Below, one piece after another: positions 25,594 through 34,439 of a stretch of 64,000 bases of DNA; the stretch's first letter is position 1, and the number at the start of each line of letters is the position of its first letter. This stretch comes from Jiangella ureilytica (GTDB lineage Bacteria > Actinomycetota > Actinomycetes > Jiangellales > Jiangellaceae), in contig NZ_SMKL01000018.1 of NCBI RefSeq assembly GCF_004348545.1, positions 1-64,000 of the forward strand, written 5' to 3'. A model generated the notes under the pieces. It had not been told where the DNA came from. It saw only the letters and a list, made by a program, of their open reading frames with translations, and did no database searches. The position numbers and the translations under genes are program-made.

Positions 25594-26352
25594 GTGCTGA
25601 TCGTGGTGCCGCCGTCGGAGACGCAGGCCCGGCCGGCTCGCGGTCGCGGCGTCGACCTCGCGCGGCTCTCGTTCCCCGAGCTCACCGAGTCACGTGCGGC
25701 GGTCCTCGACGGCATGATCAGCACCAGCGCCCGCCCTGACGCGGTCCAGCGCATGGACGCCCCGGCGGGCGCGGCGGCGGACATCGCCCGCAACGTGGAG
25801 GTGCGGACGGCGCCGTCGGCGGCCGCGTCGGCGGTCTACCGCGGCGTGCTGTACGACGCCTTCGACCCGGCGACGCTGTCCGCGGAAGCCGCGCGGCGGG
25901 CCCGGCGCCGCGTCGTCGTCGTGTCGTCGCTGTTCGGGGCGCTCCGGCTGGGCGACCGGATCCCGGCCCACCGGCTGCCGATCTGCGCGCACCTCGACGG
26001 CCTCGAGGACGTGACCGGGTTGGAGGCGTACTGGCGGGCCCGGCTCGGCCCGGTCCTCACCACCGCAGCCGGGCGCGGGGTCGTCGTCGACCTGCGGTCG
26101 AGCAGCTACACGCCGCTGTGGCGGCCCGGGCCGGAGCTCGCTACGCGCTGGGTGCTGTTGCGCGTCCCCGGCTCGCCGCACGGCGCCAAGGCCACCCGCG
26201 GGCGGGTCGCCCGTGCGCTGTGCGAGGCGGCGGACGATCCCCGGACGGCGGGTGACCTTGCCGCCGTCGTCGCCCGGAGCTTCGAGGTCGACCTCCGCGC
26301 ACCCGCCCGCGACACCGACCCCTGGTCGCTCGAGGTTCAGCCGGCCGGATAG
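25594..26352 (+). CDS. yaaA: Peroxide stress protein YaaA family (DUF328)
   Basis: 252 residues, opening LIVVPPSETQ as in YaaA proteins (usually ISPAKT/PPSE + K), then FPELTESRAAVLDG, YRGVLYDAFDP, VVVVSSLFGALRLGDRIPAHRLPI and a C-terminal basic region HGAKATRGRVARAL. Family members limit free iron and DNA damage during peroxide stress and have a DNA-binding fold. GTG start. The next gene (26429) is convergent. Confidence 0.85.
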   Translation: MLIVVPPSETQARPARGRGVDLARLSFPELTESRAAVLDGMISTSARPDAVQRMDAPAGAAADIARNVEVRTAPSAAASAVYRGVLYDAFDPATLSAEAARRARRRVVVVSSLFGALRLGDRIPAHRLPICAHLDGLEDVTGLEAYWRARLGPVLTTAAGRGVVVDLRSSSYTPLWRPGPELATRWVLLRVPGSPHGAKATRGRVARALCEAADDPRTAGDLAAVVARSFEVDLRAPARDTDPWSLEVQPAG

Positions 26353-26428
26353 TGGAGCGCGGGCCCGGCGACGATCAGGCCGGTCACGATCCCGTGCAGC
26401 ACCTGGTGCTCGACGACGAGTGCCGTCG

Positions 26429-29347
26429 TCAGCCGTGGTGGTGCGCGGGGTCGAGCTCGCCGAGCAGTGCCCGCGCCCATGGCGTGTCGCCCAGCCCGGC
26501 GATCCCGATGAGCCGGGCCGCCTCGGCGGTGCAGGCTCGGGCACTCGCGACGTCACCGGCGCAGACATGCGCCTGGGCGAGCTCGGCCAGCGCCGCACAC
26601 GTCGTCTGGACGTCGTGGTGGCCGACGAGGACCTGGACTCCGGCGACGGCGGTCTCCAGGCTGTCCTGCCCGGCCAGCCGGCGGGCACGGGCCAGCAGCA
26701 CGATCGACTGGGCGGTCTGCCGCGCGGACCGCAGTTGCCGCGCCGCCGCGCACGCCGCCTCGGCCGGCTCGATCGCCAGGGCGGGCTCGCCGGCCGCGAG
26801 CCGTACCCAGGCCTCGACCTTGTGCTCCTCGTACAGCTCGGCCAGGTCCCACTCGGGCATGCGGAAGGTCCGCGCCTCGGCGAGCGTCTCGCTGGCTGCG
26901 GCGGCGTCACCATGCCGGGCGAGGAGGTAGGCGAAGCCGCGCAGGCACCGCACGCGGAGGACGGCGGGCAGGGCGTCCGAGGCCGCGATGCACTGGCGCA
27001 TCACCTCGACGGCGGTGGCGTAGTCACCCCGCCGGCCGTGCAGGAGAGCGAGGTTGTTGAGCATGGCGGCCTCGCCGTAGCGGTCGCCGAACCGTCGCCA
27101 GGTGGCGATCGCCTGCTCCGCCGCCTCCTGCGCCTCCGCGAGCCGGCCCTGGTCGGAGAGCGTGGATGCGAGGTTGTGCCGAGCGGCGGCCACGAAGTGC
27201 GCGGCGCCAGCCGGCAGCGGCGTGGTGGTGACGGCGCGGAGCAGGTCTTCGGAGACCTCGTCCGCGCTGCAACACTCGGTGAGGACCGAGTCGAGGTGGG
27301 CGGCGAGTGCCGCGGCCTCGGTCGCCTCCTCGTCGTCCGATGTCAGGCCCTCGCGGGCCAGGCCGATGAGCAGCGTGCTGCGCGGATGCAGCCAGGCGTG
27401 AACGTCCTCGCGCCGCGCGAAGGTGACGCCGTCGCCGTCGGCGGCGGCCATGACGGCGGCGACGACGGGATGGTGGGACCGGTCGCCGGGCCGGAATCGG
27501 TCCCTCGCATTCGCGAGCGAACGCAGCGCCTGGCGCAGGGCACGCCGGCGTCCCGCGCCGCCGCGAGCCGGCGGACGGTCGCGCAGGTAGCTACCGACGA
27601 GGCCGTGCCAGGCATAGCACTCGGGCGTCGCCGCCTCGACGAGGCGGACGTCGCAGAGCTGCTCCAGCAGGCCGCGGGCCTCGGAGCGGCCGACCTCCCA
27701 CAGGGCGGCCGCGGACTCGACGTCGACCAGGTCGACCGGCAGTGCCCCCAGTTCGCGGAAGCGCGCCTCGTCCGGCGGGTCGAGCAGGCCGGCAGTCGCG
27801 TCGAGTGCGGCCTCGACCGATCGGCCGTCCAGCCGGAGCTCGGCCAGTCGGCCCGGCCCGGCGAGCCGGTCTCGCAGGTGGGCGAGCGGCCAGCTCGGCC
27901 GGGTGGCCAGGCGGCCGCCGACGATCAGCAGCGCGAGCGGCGAGCCCGCGCACGTCTCAACGATGGCGGTGGCCGCCTCGGGTTCCGCCGCCAGCCTGTC
28001 CTTGCCCACGAGCGTGGCCAGCAGCTCGCGCGACTCTGCCGCGGAGATCAGGTCGAGGTCGACGGACAGGTTCGCGGGAACCGCGAGCCGTCGGCGGCTG
28101 GTCACCAGGACCGCGCACCCACCGGCGCCAGGAAGCACGGCGGTGATCTGATCGGCCGAATGCGCGTCGTCGATGACGACGAGCAACCGCCGCCGGGCGC
28201 AGAGGGACCGGAACAGGGCAGCGCGGTCGGGCAGGGACGGCGGGATGTCATCGCTGGCGACACCGAGGTCGCGCAGGAAAGCGCCGAGTACCTCACGCTC
28301 CGGGACGGCGGCGCCGCCGCTGGTCCCCTCGGCGAACAGCTGGCCGTCGGGGAACCGTGCCCGTGCCCGGTGCGCCGCCTCCAGCACGGTCGTCGTCTTG
28401 CCGATGCCGGCCGGCCCCGAGACGACGGCGAGGAGGACCCGGTCGGCCGGCCGTTCCAGCAACTCGGCCAACGCGGCCAGTTCGCGCTGCCGCCCGACGA
28501 ACGACGGCGACCCGGCGGGCAGCTGGGCGGGCGGCGGGGGCGGCGTCGCGGACGACGAAGCCGGCTTGGGCGGCTGGGCCGGCTGGGCCGGCTGGGCCGG
28601 TTCGAGGAGCTCCCGGTCGGCGGCGAGCATGCGCTGGTGCAGCTGGGTCGCCTCGGCGCCGGGGTCGATGCCGAGGTCCTCGCGCAGCACGCCGACCAGG
28701 CGGGCGAACGTGGCGAGCGCCTCGCCCTGCTGGCCGGTGCGGTAGAGCGCCAGCATCAGGTGGCACCAGGTGCGTTCGCGCCACGGATGCTCCGACGTCA
28801 TCCGCCGCAGCGACGCGACGAAGGCGTCGTCGATGTCGCCGAGCTGCAGCCGCAGGTCGTTGCGCCGTTCCACCACGCCGAGGAGCTCGTCGAGGATCGC
28901 GGGCGCCTCGATTTCCGCGAACTGCTCCGACGCGAGGCCCGACAGCGGCGGACCGGTCCAGAGGGCGAGCGCCTCGGTCAGGGTGGCGAGCTCCTCCTGC
29001 GCCTCCTCGCGTGTGGTGGCCACCAGCCGGCGGAACCGGTGCAGGTCGACCTGGTCCGGGTCGAGGTCCAACCGCAGCCCGTCGCCGTGCGCCATGAGCG
29101 CATCGCGCCCGAGGACGTCGCGCAGCCGGGACGCGTACGTCTGGATCGCCCGGCGCGAGCTGGCCGGCAGCTCCTCCGGCGACCAGACGAGCTCGGTCAG
29201 CGTGTCGTACGACACCGGGGTGTCGATCCGGAGCGCGAGCGCGGCCAGGAGCACCGCCGGACGGCGGGCCAGCGGCACCGGCGTCGTGCCCCGGAGCAGC
29301 GTGAAGGCGCCCAGCAGTCGGATGGAGACCGCGGACTCGCCTGGCAC
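26429..29347 (-). CDS. BTAD/AfsR-family regulator with NB-ARC and TPR domains
   Basis: 972 residues, the largest BTAD regulator here. Winged helix (SIRLLGAFTLLRGTTPVPLARRP, IQTYASRLRDVLG), BTAD domain (VDLHRFRRLVATTREEAQEELATL, RTGQQGEALATFARLVGVLREDLGIDPG), a Pro/Ala linker with repeated PAQ units, NB-ARC ATPase (Walker A GPAGIGKTT, Walker B LLVVIDDAH, then TSRRRLAVP), and about 350 residues of TPR-like helices at the end (HNLASTLSDQGRLAEAQEAAEQAIATW, LNNLALLHGRRGDYATAVEVMRQ). GTG 29347 is the start. No enzyme gene is directly coupled to it. Confidence 0.92.
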   Translation of the reverse strand: MPGESAVSIRLLGAFTLLRGTTPVPLARRPAVLLAALALRIDTPVSYDTLTELVWSPEELPASSRRAIQTYASRLRDVLGRDALMAHGDGLRLDLDPDQVDLHRFRRLVATTREEAQEELATLTEALALWTGPPLSGLASEQFAEIEAPAILDELLGVVERRNDLRLQLGDIDDAFVASLRRMTSEHPWRERTWCHLMLALYRTGQQGEALATFARLVGVLREDLGIDPGAEATQLHQRMLAADRELLEPAQPAQPAQPPKPASSSATPPPPPAQLPAGSPSFVGRQRELAALAELLERPADRVLLAVVSGPAGIGKTTTVLEAAHRARARFPDGQLFAEGTSGGAAVPEREVLGAFLRDLGVASDDIPPSLPDRAALFRSLCARRRLLVVIDDAHSADQITAVLPGAGGCAVLVTSRRRLAVPANLSVDLDLISAAESRELLATLVGKDRLAAEPEAATAIVETCAGSPLALLIVGGRLATRPSWPLAHLRDRLAGPGRLAELRLDGRSVEAALDATAGLLDPPDEARFRELGALPVDLVDVESAAALWEVGRSEARGLLEQLCDVRLVEAATPECYAWHGLVGSYLRDRPPARGGAGRRRALRQALRSLANARDRFRPGDRSHHPVVAAVMAAADGDGVTFARREDVHAWLHPRSTLLIGLAREGLTSDDEEATEAAALAAHLDSVLTECCSADEVSEDLLRAVTTTPLPAGAAHFVAAARHNLASTLSDQGRLAEAQEAAEQAIATWRRFGDRYGEAAMLNNLALLHGRRGDYATAVEVMRQCIAASDALPAVLRVRCLRGFAYLLARHGDAAAASETLAEARTFRMPEWDLAELYEEHKVEAWVRLAAGEPALAIEPAEAACAAARQLRSARQTAQSIVLLARARRLAGQDSLETAVAGVQVLVGHHDVQTTCAALAELAQAHVCAGDVASARACTAEAARLIGIAGLGDTPWARALLGELDPAHHHG

Positions 29348-29377
29348 AGGGTCGAGGTTACAGGCGGCCGCACGCCG

Positions 29378-30418
29378 TCACGGGCCGGACGACCTCGCCA
29401 CGTGAACGGTGAAGGCGCTCGGGCCGGTGGATCTCGCGTAGCTGAACAGCGTCGCGTCGCGACTGATGTCGCCGGGGAACACGTCGTGGCCGAACTCGTA
29501 CGTCGCCACGTCGGCTCCGGTCACCGAGTCGGTGAAGGTCAGCGACCGGCGCGGTGCGACCACCGGGTGGGTGAGCAGCAGCGCGCCGTCGTCGGTCACG
29601 TCGGACACGCTCTCGTAGAGGTCCAGCTCGAGGGAGCGCTGGACGGCGCCGGTCGGCACGCTCACGAGCCGCACGCCCGTCGGCACGCCGGGCAGGATGC
29701 GCCTGGTCCAGATCCCTGTGCTGTCCGGGGTCCAGCGGATCAGCAGGTTGCCGTCGCCGATCGTCAGCGCCGTCGCCCAGGTGTCGGTGCGGAACACCCG
29801 CACGCCCGCGACCGCCCTGCCGTCGACGATGACGCGGTCGTTGGCGGCCAGGAACCGGCCGTCCGGCGAGAACCGCACGGCCGCCGTCGTGGCCGGCACC
29901 GTCAGCGTCGCGAGCCTGGCTCCGGTGGACACGCGGTGGACGTGCACGTGCCCGCCCCGCTCGTAGGACCGCGCGTCCATCGCGGCGACGGTCTGCCCGC
30001 CGGGCGCGAAGTGCACGCTGTCGAGGTCACGGCCGGCTGACGTGGGGATGCTGCGCAGCAGCGCGCCGGTGACGGTCCGATACAGCCGGATGGTCCGGAC
30101 GGTCAGCCCCGAACTGGTGTCGTTGACGGTGACGGCCACGGTCTGGTTGTCCGCCGACAGCGCGGCCGCGGTGAACTTGAGCGGGCTGGTCAGCACGCGC
30201 GTGAGGCTGCCGGTGGTGCTCTGGCGGATCTCCAGCCGGCCGCCGGCACTCGTGTTCCCGACGGCGACGGCGACGGTGCCGTCCTCGGAGAAGAACGCCC
30301 AGGACTGGCCGGGAGCGGTCCAGACATCGGCCGGGGTCGCGGCGGCGGCGGGGACGGACAGACCCGGAAGGGCCATGACAGCGGCGATGAGGACTGCGAT
30401 CGACCGACGCCTGATCAT
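29378..30418 (-). CDS. Secreted beta-propeller (WD40-like) protein
   Basis: 346 residues with a Sec signal (MIRRRSIAVLIAAVMALPGLSVPAAAA). The rest is a run of WD40/TolB-like blades: SWAFFSEDGTVAVAVG, AAALSADNQTVAVTV, SVHFAPGGQTVAAMD, AVRFSPDGRFLAAND, LIRWTPDSTGIW, each a strand set with a D-G or P-D-G turn. No catalytic motif is visible; a binding role is likely. It lies 30 bases upstream of the BTAD regulator on the same strand, so they may be co-transcribed. Confidence 0.75.
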   Translation of the reverse strand: MIRRRSIAVLIAAVMALPGLSVPAAAATPADVWTAPGQSWAFFSEDGTVAVAVGNTSAGGRLEIRQSTTGSLTRVLTSPLKFTAAALSADNQTVAVTVNDTSSGLTVRTIRLYRTVTGALLRSIPTSAGRDLDSVHFAPGGQTVAAMDARSYERGGHVHVHRVSTGARLATLTVPATTAAVRFSPDGRFLAANDRVIVDGRAVAGVRVFRTDTWATALTIGDGNLLIRWTPDSTGIWTRRILPGVPTGVRLVSVPTGAVQRSLELDLYESVSDVTDDGALLLTHPVVAPRRSLTFTDSVTGADVATYEFGHDVFPGDISRDATLFSYARSTGPSAFTVHVARSSGP

Positions 30419-30603
30419 GCCGTCAGTGTCGGCCGTCGTGTGAGGTGCGGATACCCCAGCCGGGCGGCCGCCGAACGAACAGCAGGTGACCAGTGCCTCG
30501 CCTGCGGCCCAACCCCGCGATCAGGAGAGCCTGCGCGCCGGTAGGCGACGAGGCCACGGTCGGCAACGGCAACCAGCGGGTGAGATTCGCGCTGGTCAGA
30601 GGG
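30419..30603. other. Non-coding stretch upstream of tRNA-Arg
   Basis: With the tRNA and the short spacer after it, this makes a 324-base gap between the WD40-like gene and the pirin gene. I see no reading frame with a plausible start and no clear hairpin here; promoters for the divergent neighbours probably lie in it. Confidence 0.5.
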
Positions 30604-30676
30604 TGCCCCCGGCAGGATTCGAACCTGCGACCCTCCGCTTAGGAGGCGGATGCTCTATCCCCTGAGCTACGAGGGC
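30604..30676 (-). tRNA. tRNA-Arg (anticodon CCT)
   Basis: On the minus strand the 73-base cloverleaf reads GCCCTCG acceptor, GCTC...GAGC D-arm, TCCGC-CTCCTAA-GCGGA anticodon arm (anticodon CCT, decoding AGG), GCAGG-TTCGAAT-CCTGC T-arm and CGGGGGC closing strand with discriminator A. The 3' CCA is not encoded. AGG is a rare codon in such GC-rich genomes, and such tRNA genes are frequent integration sites, though nothing foreign flanks this one. Confidence 0.95.
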
Positions 30677-30741
30677 GGGCCGAGACAGTCTATCGACCGC
30701 GGACCGGGCCCGGCGCGCGGTCCGCGTCTAGGCTCGACACC

Positions 30742-31722
30742 GTGAGCAATCTCGACGCGAAGCCGGCCGAGACGCGGTGCCACGCGGCCACGCACACCGG
30801 CCCGGCCAGCATCACCCTCGAGCCGCGCGAGGTGCCGCTGGGCGGGATCCGCGCCATGCAGGTGAGCCGCACCCTGCCGCATCGCCAGCTGCCGACCGTC
30901 GGCGCGTGGTGCTTCCTCGACCAATTCGGGCCGCAGCGCACGGACATGGTCGTCCTGCCGCACCCGCACACCGGGCTGCAGACGGTCACCTGGCCCATCC
31001 TGGGTGAGATCCACCACCGCGACAGCGTCGGGAGCGACGTCGTCGTGAAGCCGGGGCAGCTCAATCTCATGACCAGCGGGCCGGGTATCGCGCACTCGGA
31101 GATCTCGCTCGGCGAGTCACCACTCCTGCACGGCCTGCAGCTCTGGGTCGCGCTCCCCGACTCCGCCGCACGCCACACGAGACCAGCCTTCGAGCAGCAC
31201 ACCGACCTTCCGATCTACGACGGCGACGGCGTGCGCGCCACCGTGGTCGTGGGGGTGCTCGCCGGGACGGCGTCCCCCGCGACCACCCACACGCCCCTGC
31301 TCGGCGCCCAGCTCGACCTCCACGAGACCGCGAGCCGGGCGGACACCGTCGTTCCCCTCGACCCCGAATTCGAACACGCCGTGCTCATCCTCACCGGCCG
31401 GGCGACGGTCGCCGGCACGCCGCTCGAGCCGGGGCCGCTGCTCTACCTCGGCACCGGCCGCTCCGAGCTCACCCTGCGGGCCCACGACCACGACACCACA
31501 CTGTTCCTCCTCGGCGGCGAGCCGTTCCCCGACGACCTGGTCATGTGGTGGAACTTCGTCGGCCGCAGTCACGAGGACATCGTCGCCGCGCGGGAGGAGT
31601 GGGAGCGGCCGGGTCAGGAGCGGTTCGGCACCGTCGCCGGGCACGGCACGGACCGCATCCCGGCACCACCGCTGCCGCCGCTGCGCCTCACTCCGCGCCG
31701 CCGCCGTCCGCCGACCGGCTGA
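30742..31722 (+). CDS. Pirin family protein
   Basis: 326 residues of bicupin. The N-terminal cupin keeps the metal site HPHTGLQTVTWPILGEIHHRDSVGS and the GQLNLMTSGPGIAHSE strand, both diagnostic of pirins. The C-terminal cupin is present (HAVLILTGRATVAGTPLEPGPLLYLG), then WWNFVGRSHEDIVAAREEWE, the usual pirin ending, and a basic Pro-rich tail. Some pirins oxidise quercetin and others sense iron redox state. GTG start. Confidence 0.92.
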   Translation: MSNLDAKPAETRCHAATHTGPASITLEPREVPLGGIRAMQVSRTLPHRQLPTVGAWCFLDQFGPQRTDMVVLPHPHTGLQTVTWPILGEIHHRDSVGSDVVVKPGQLNLMTSGPGIAHSEISLGESPLLHGLQLWVALPDSAARHTRPAFEQHTDLPIYDGDGVRATVVVGVLAGTASPATTHTPLLGAQLDLHETASRADTVVPLDPEFEHAVLILTGRATVAGTPLEPGPLLYLGTGRSELTLRAHDHDTTLFLLGGEPFPDDLVMWWNFVGRSHEDIVAAREEWERPGQERFGTVAGHGTDRIPAPPLPPLRLTPRRRRPPTG

Positions 31723-31759
31723 ACGTCGGCAAGCCGTACCCTTCCGCGCGCCCCGCGCG

Positions 31760-32353
31760 ATGACGCCATTGAGGCCCAGCGCGCGCAGGGAGGGGCACCT
31801 GTCCATCGGAGCGGAGTTCGACGGGGTGATCGGCGCGGCGCGCACGGGCGCGCCGTGGGCCTTCGCGCGCCTGTACGCCGATCTCGCGCCGGTCGTCGCC
31901 GGGTACGCGCGCCTGCAGGGATCCCTGGAGCCCGAGGACGTCACCAGCGAGGTCTTCCTCGGCGTCTTCGCCGGCCTCGGGTCGTTCACCGGATCCGAGC
32001 AGCAGTTCCGGTCCTGGGTCTTCACCATCGCCTACCGGCGGGTGACCGACGAGCGGCGACGGCGTTCGCGGCGGCCGGCGACGGCGGACGTGGAGGTGGA
32101 GGCCGTCGACCAGGTCGGCGGTGACGCCGAGGAGGACGCCCTCGAGGCGCTCGGCCGGCGCCGTGTGCACGAGCTCTGCGCGGCGCTGTCGGACGAGCAG
32201 CGCGAGGTGGTCCTGCTGCGCGTCCTCGGCGATCTGAGCGTCGAGGAGGTGGCCGGCATCGTCGGCAAGTCCGCCGGCGCGGTCAAGGCCCTGCAGCGAC
32301 GGGGACTGAGTGCGCTGCGACGACGACTCGACCGCGAGGGCGTATCCACATGA
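31760..32353 (+). CDS. ECF-type RNA polymerase sigma factor
   Basis: Up to 197 residues. Region 2 is seen in FARLYADLAPVVAGYARLQGSLEPEDVTSEVFLGVFAGLGSFTGSEQQFRSWVFTIAYRRVTDERRRRSRR, and region 4 in RRVHELCAALSDEQREVVLLRVLGDLSVEEVAGIVGKSAGAVKALQRRGLSALRRRL. ATG 31760 has no ribosome site; a good one (AGGGAGGGG, 31787-31795) precedes CTG 31799, which is an alternative start giving LSIGAEF. Its stop overlaps the ATG of the next gene, a membrane protein likely to be its regulator. Confidence 0.88.
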   Translation: MTPLRPSARREGHLSIGAEFDGVIGAARTGAPWAFARLYADLAPVVAGYARLQGSLEPEDVTSEVFLGVFAGLGSFTGSEQQFRSWVFTIAYRRVTDERRRRSRRPATADVEVEAVDQVGGDAEEDALEALGRRRVHELCAALSDEQREVVLLRVLGDLSVEEVAGIVGKSAGAVKALQRRGLSALRRRLDREGVST

Positions 32354-33159
32354 GCCGCGCCGGCGATGGCAGGACCGAGATGACACGAACAGCGCTACCC
32401 GACGACGCGACGGTCGAGGCGATCCTGCAACGCACGTGGATCCCGTCCGGCGGAGACGGCTGGGCCGACCTCGCGGCGCTGGCGGACGCCGTCGCCGCCA
32501 TTCGACGATGTGCCGATGCGGCCGTTCCTCCCAGGGCCGAGCTCGCCCGGCGCATCGCCGCGGGCGACTTCACCGGAGTCACGCCGACGCCGCCCGACCC
32601 TGACCTCACCGCCCGCGCCCGCCTCCGCCGGAGGCTGGCCGCGATGAGCCATCGCACCCGAGCCGTCGCCGTGCTGGCGGCCGGCTTCACCGGCCTCACG
32701 GGCGTGGCCGCCGCCGGATCGCTGCCCGATTCCGCGCAGCAGCGGGTCGAGTCGGTCATCGAGGCGGTGACGCCGATCTCGTTCGACGACCACGCCGGGT
32801 TCGGCCAGGACGTCGCCGACGACGCGCAGGACGGCGGCGTCGACGGGCAGGAGGTCAGCGAGGACGCGCACGAGCTGGGCGAGCACCCGGGCAACCGGCC
32901 AGCAGACCAGGGCCGCGAGCCGGTGCTGCCGGAGCTTCCCACCCAGGTCCCGACGACGCCCGCCGAGCACCGGCCGGATGATCCGGGCCGGCCCGAGGAC
33001 GGTCCCGGCACCGACGTGACGGCACCCGGCCAGGAGCCCACGAACCGGCCCGTCGATCCCGGGGACCGGCCCGCCGACCCGGACGACCCGCCGTCGGGCG
33101 CGGAGGGCCGGCAGCCCGCGGACCTGCCCCAACAGCCGCCAGGTGAACAGCGGCCCTGA
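32350..33159 (+). CDS. Putative sigma-factor-associated membrane protein with Pro-rich extracytoplasmic tail
   Basis: 269 residues and not assignable to a named family. About 100 cytoplasmic residues (LPDDATVEAILQRTWIP) lead to one membrane segment (RAVAVLAAGFTGLTGVAAAGSL, about residues 101-122), then an acidic region and a Pro/Asp-rich tail. ATGA overlap with the sigma gene implies coupled translation, and the topology is that of an anti-sigma factor, but no zinc-binding anti-sigma motif (HxxxCxxC) is present. Function as an anti-sigma is inference. Confidence 0.7.
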   Translation: MSRAGDGRTEMTRTALPDDATVEAILQRTWIPSGGDGWADLAALADAVAAIRRCADAAVPPRAELARRIAAGDFTGVTPTPPDPDLTARARLRRRLAAMSHRTRAVAVLAAGFTGLTGVAAAGSLPDSAQQRVESVIEAVTPISFDDHAGFGQDVADDAQDGGVDGQEVSEDAHELGEHPGNRPADQGREPVLPELPTQVPTTPAEHRPDDPGRPEDGPGTDVTAPGQEPTNRPVDPGDRPADPDDPPSGAEGRQPADLPQQPPGEQRP

Positions 33160-33227
33160 CGATCCGTCGGCCGCACGGGTGCGCGTCCGGTCACTCCCAC
33201 CTCGCCGGGCGCGCACCCACGATCTCT

Positions 33228-34283
33228 TCAATAGGCGGTCATCCCGAGCACGTCCTGCACCTCTGCCAGCGTGTCCGCCGCCAGCGCCGACGCTCGCGCG
33301 GCCCCGTCGGCGAGCAGCGCGCTCACCAGTTCCGGCTCGGCCGCGAACTCGGCCCGCCGCGTACGGACCGGCCGCAGCTCCTCGTTCACGGCCTCGGTGA
33401 CCAGCGCCTTCAACGCCGCCGACCCGCCCGAGCCCAGCTGCGCCGCCAGGTCCGCCGGCGCGACCCCCAGGCACAGGGCGGCGATCTCGACCAGCGACGA
33501 CACCCCCGGCCGCCCGGCCGGGTCGTAGGTGATGTCGCGACGCGCATCGGTCACCGACCGCTTGATCAGCCGTGCCGTCTCGTCGGCCGAGGCCTTCAGC
33601 GCGATCGTGTTGCCCCGGCTCTTGCTCATCTTGCGCCCGTCGATGCCGAGCAGCCGCGGCGACGGCGACAGCAGCGCCTGCGGCTCGCGGAAGACCGCGC
33701 GCCCGCCCGCGTACCGCTCGTTGAACCGCCGCGCGACCAGCCGCGTCTGCTCGACGTGCGGCAGCTGGTCGTCGCCGACGGGGACCAGGTTGCCGTGGCA
33801 GAACAGGATGTCCGCCGCCTGGTGCACCGGGTAGGTGAGCAGCAGCCCGCTGATCGCGGCGAGCCCGGACGCGGCCGCCTCGTCCTTGACGGTCGGGTTG
33901 CGCTGCAGCTCGGCCACCGTCGTCAGGGAGAGAAAGGGCAGCATCAGCTGGTTCAGCGCCGGCACCGCGCTGTGCGCGAACACCGTCGTGCGCTCCGGGT
34001 CGATCCCCGCAGCGAGGTTGTCCAGCACGATCTCGCGCACGTTGGCCGCGATCTCGCCCGGCGACAGCCGGTCGGCGATCACCTGGTAGTCGGCGACGAC
34101 CAGGAAGGTCTCGACGCCCTGGCGCTGCAGCCGGACCCGGTTGAGCAACGTGCCGAAGTAGTGCCCGAGGTGCAGCGGGCCGGTGGGCCGGTCGCCGGTG
34201 AGGACGCGGTAGCGGGCCGGATCGGCCGCCACCTGGTCCGGGTCGGCCAGCAGCGGCGTGTCGAGGGTGGTCGCGAGGGTCAT
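33228..34283 (-). CDS. trpS: Tryptophanyl-tRNA synthetase
   Basis: 351 residues, class I synthetase. HIGH-type motif PLHLGHYFG (about residues 37-45), the Trp-pocket segment PVHQAADILFCHGNLVPVGDDQLPHVEQTR, and KMSKSRGNTI are clear. An upstream leader peptide with two Trp codons and a terminator/antiterminator pair (34333-34426) controls it. This matches the pattern known for the auxiliary, indolmycin-resistant TrpRS1 of Streptomyces, whose gene is regulated by ribosome-mediated attenuation; whether this is the housekeeping or the auxiliary copy cannot be told from this window. Confidence 0.95.
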   Translation of the reverse strand: MTLATTLDTPLLADPDQVAADPARYRVLTGDRPTGPLHLGHYFGTLLNRVRLQRQGVETFLVVADYQVIADRLSPGEIAANVREIVLDNLAAGIDPERTTVFAHSAVPALNQLMLPFLSLTTVAELQRNPTVKDEAAASGLAAISGLLLTYPVHQAADILFCHGNLVPVGDDQLPHVEQTRLVARRFNERYAGGRAVFREPQALLSPSPRLLGIDGRKMSKSRGNTIALKASADETARLIKRSVTDARRDITYDPAGRPGVSSLVEIAALCLGVAPADLAAQLGSGGSAALKALVTEAVNEELRPVRTRRAEFAAEPELVSALLADGAARASALAADTLAEVQDVLGMTAY

Positions 34284-34332
34284 GACGCTCTCCGTTCGGT
34301 GGACGGGCCACCGCGAGAGCTGTCACCGATCC

Positions 34333-34351
34333 GGCCGCCGTCGCGGCGGCC
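34333..34351 (-). terminator. Attenuator terminator hairpin of trpS
   Basis: GGCCGCCG (34344-34351 read on the minus strand) pairs with CGGCGGCC (34333-34340) around a 3-base loop, a very stable 8-base-pair stem. It lies between the leader stop codon and the trpS start. No U-run follows, as is common in GC-rich actinobacteria. Confidence 0.75.
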
Positions 34352-34375
34352 GATGAGCATGCTGAAGGGGGCCGC

Positions 34376-34414
34376 CTACGAGGGCAGCCACCACACCAGC
34401 ACGAGGGACTTCAC
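34376..34414 (-). CDS. trpS leader peptide with tandem Trp codons
   Basis: A 12-codon frame, VKSLVLVWWLPS, starting at GTG 34414 and ending in TAG. Codons 8 and 9 are both TGG, improbable by chance in so short a frame just ahead of a Trp-tRNA synthetase gene. The start lies about 7 bases after TACGAT, so the mRNA is probably leaderless. The stop codon overlaps the antiterminator arm. Confidence 0.85.
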   Translation of the reverse strand: MKSLVLVWWLPS

Positions 34415-34439
34415 CCGCCCATCGTAACGCGTCGCCGCT

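Larger units (their letters stand above)
34333..34426 (-). promoter_or_regulatory. trpS leader: Trp-responsive transcription attenuator
   Basis: The leader contains a probable -10 (TACGAT, 34426-34421), the leader peptide at once after it (likely leaderless), an antiterminator arm GGCGGCC (34376-34370) and the terminator stem. GGCGGCC can pair with GGCCGCC (34351-34345), the first arm of the terminator, so the two structures exclude each other. A ribosome stalled at the Trp codons leaves the antiterminator arm free; one reaching the stop codon covers it and allows termination. Confidence 0.8.

Noticed and set aside
26213-30040. Plus-strand open frame of 1275 residues
   Set aside because: Antisense shadow of the BTAD regulator and WD40-like gene, caused by high third-position G+C.
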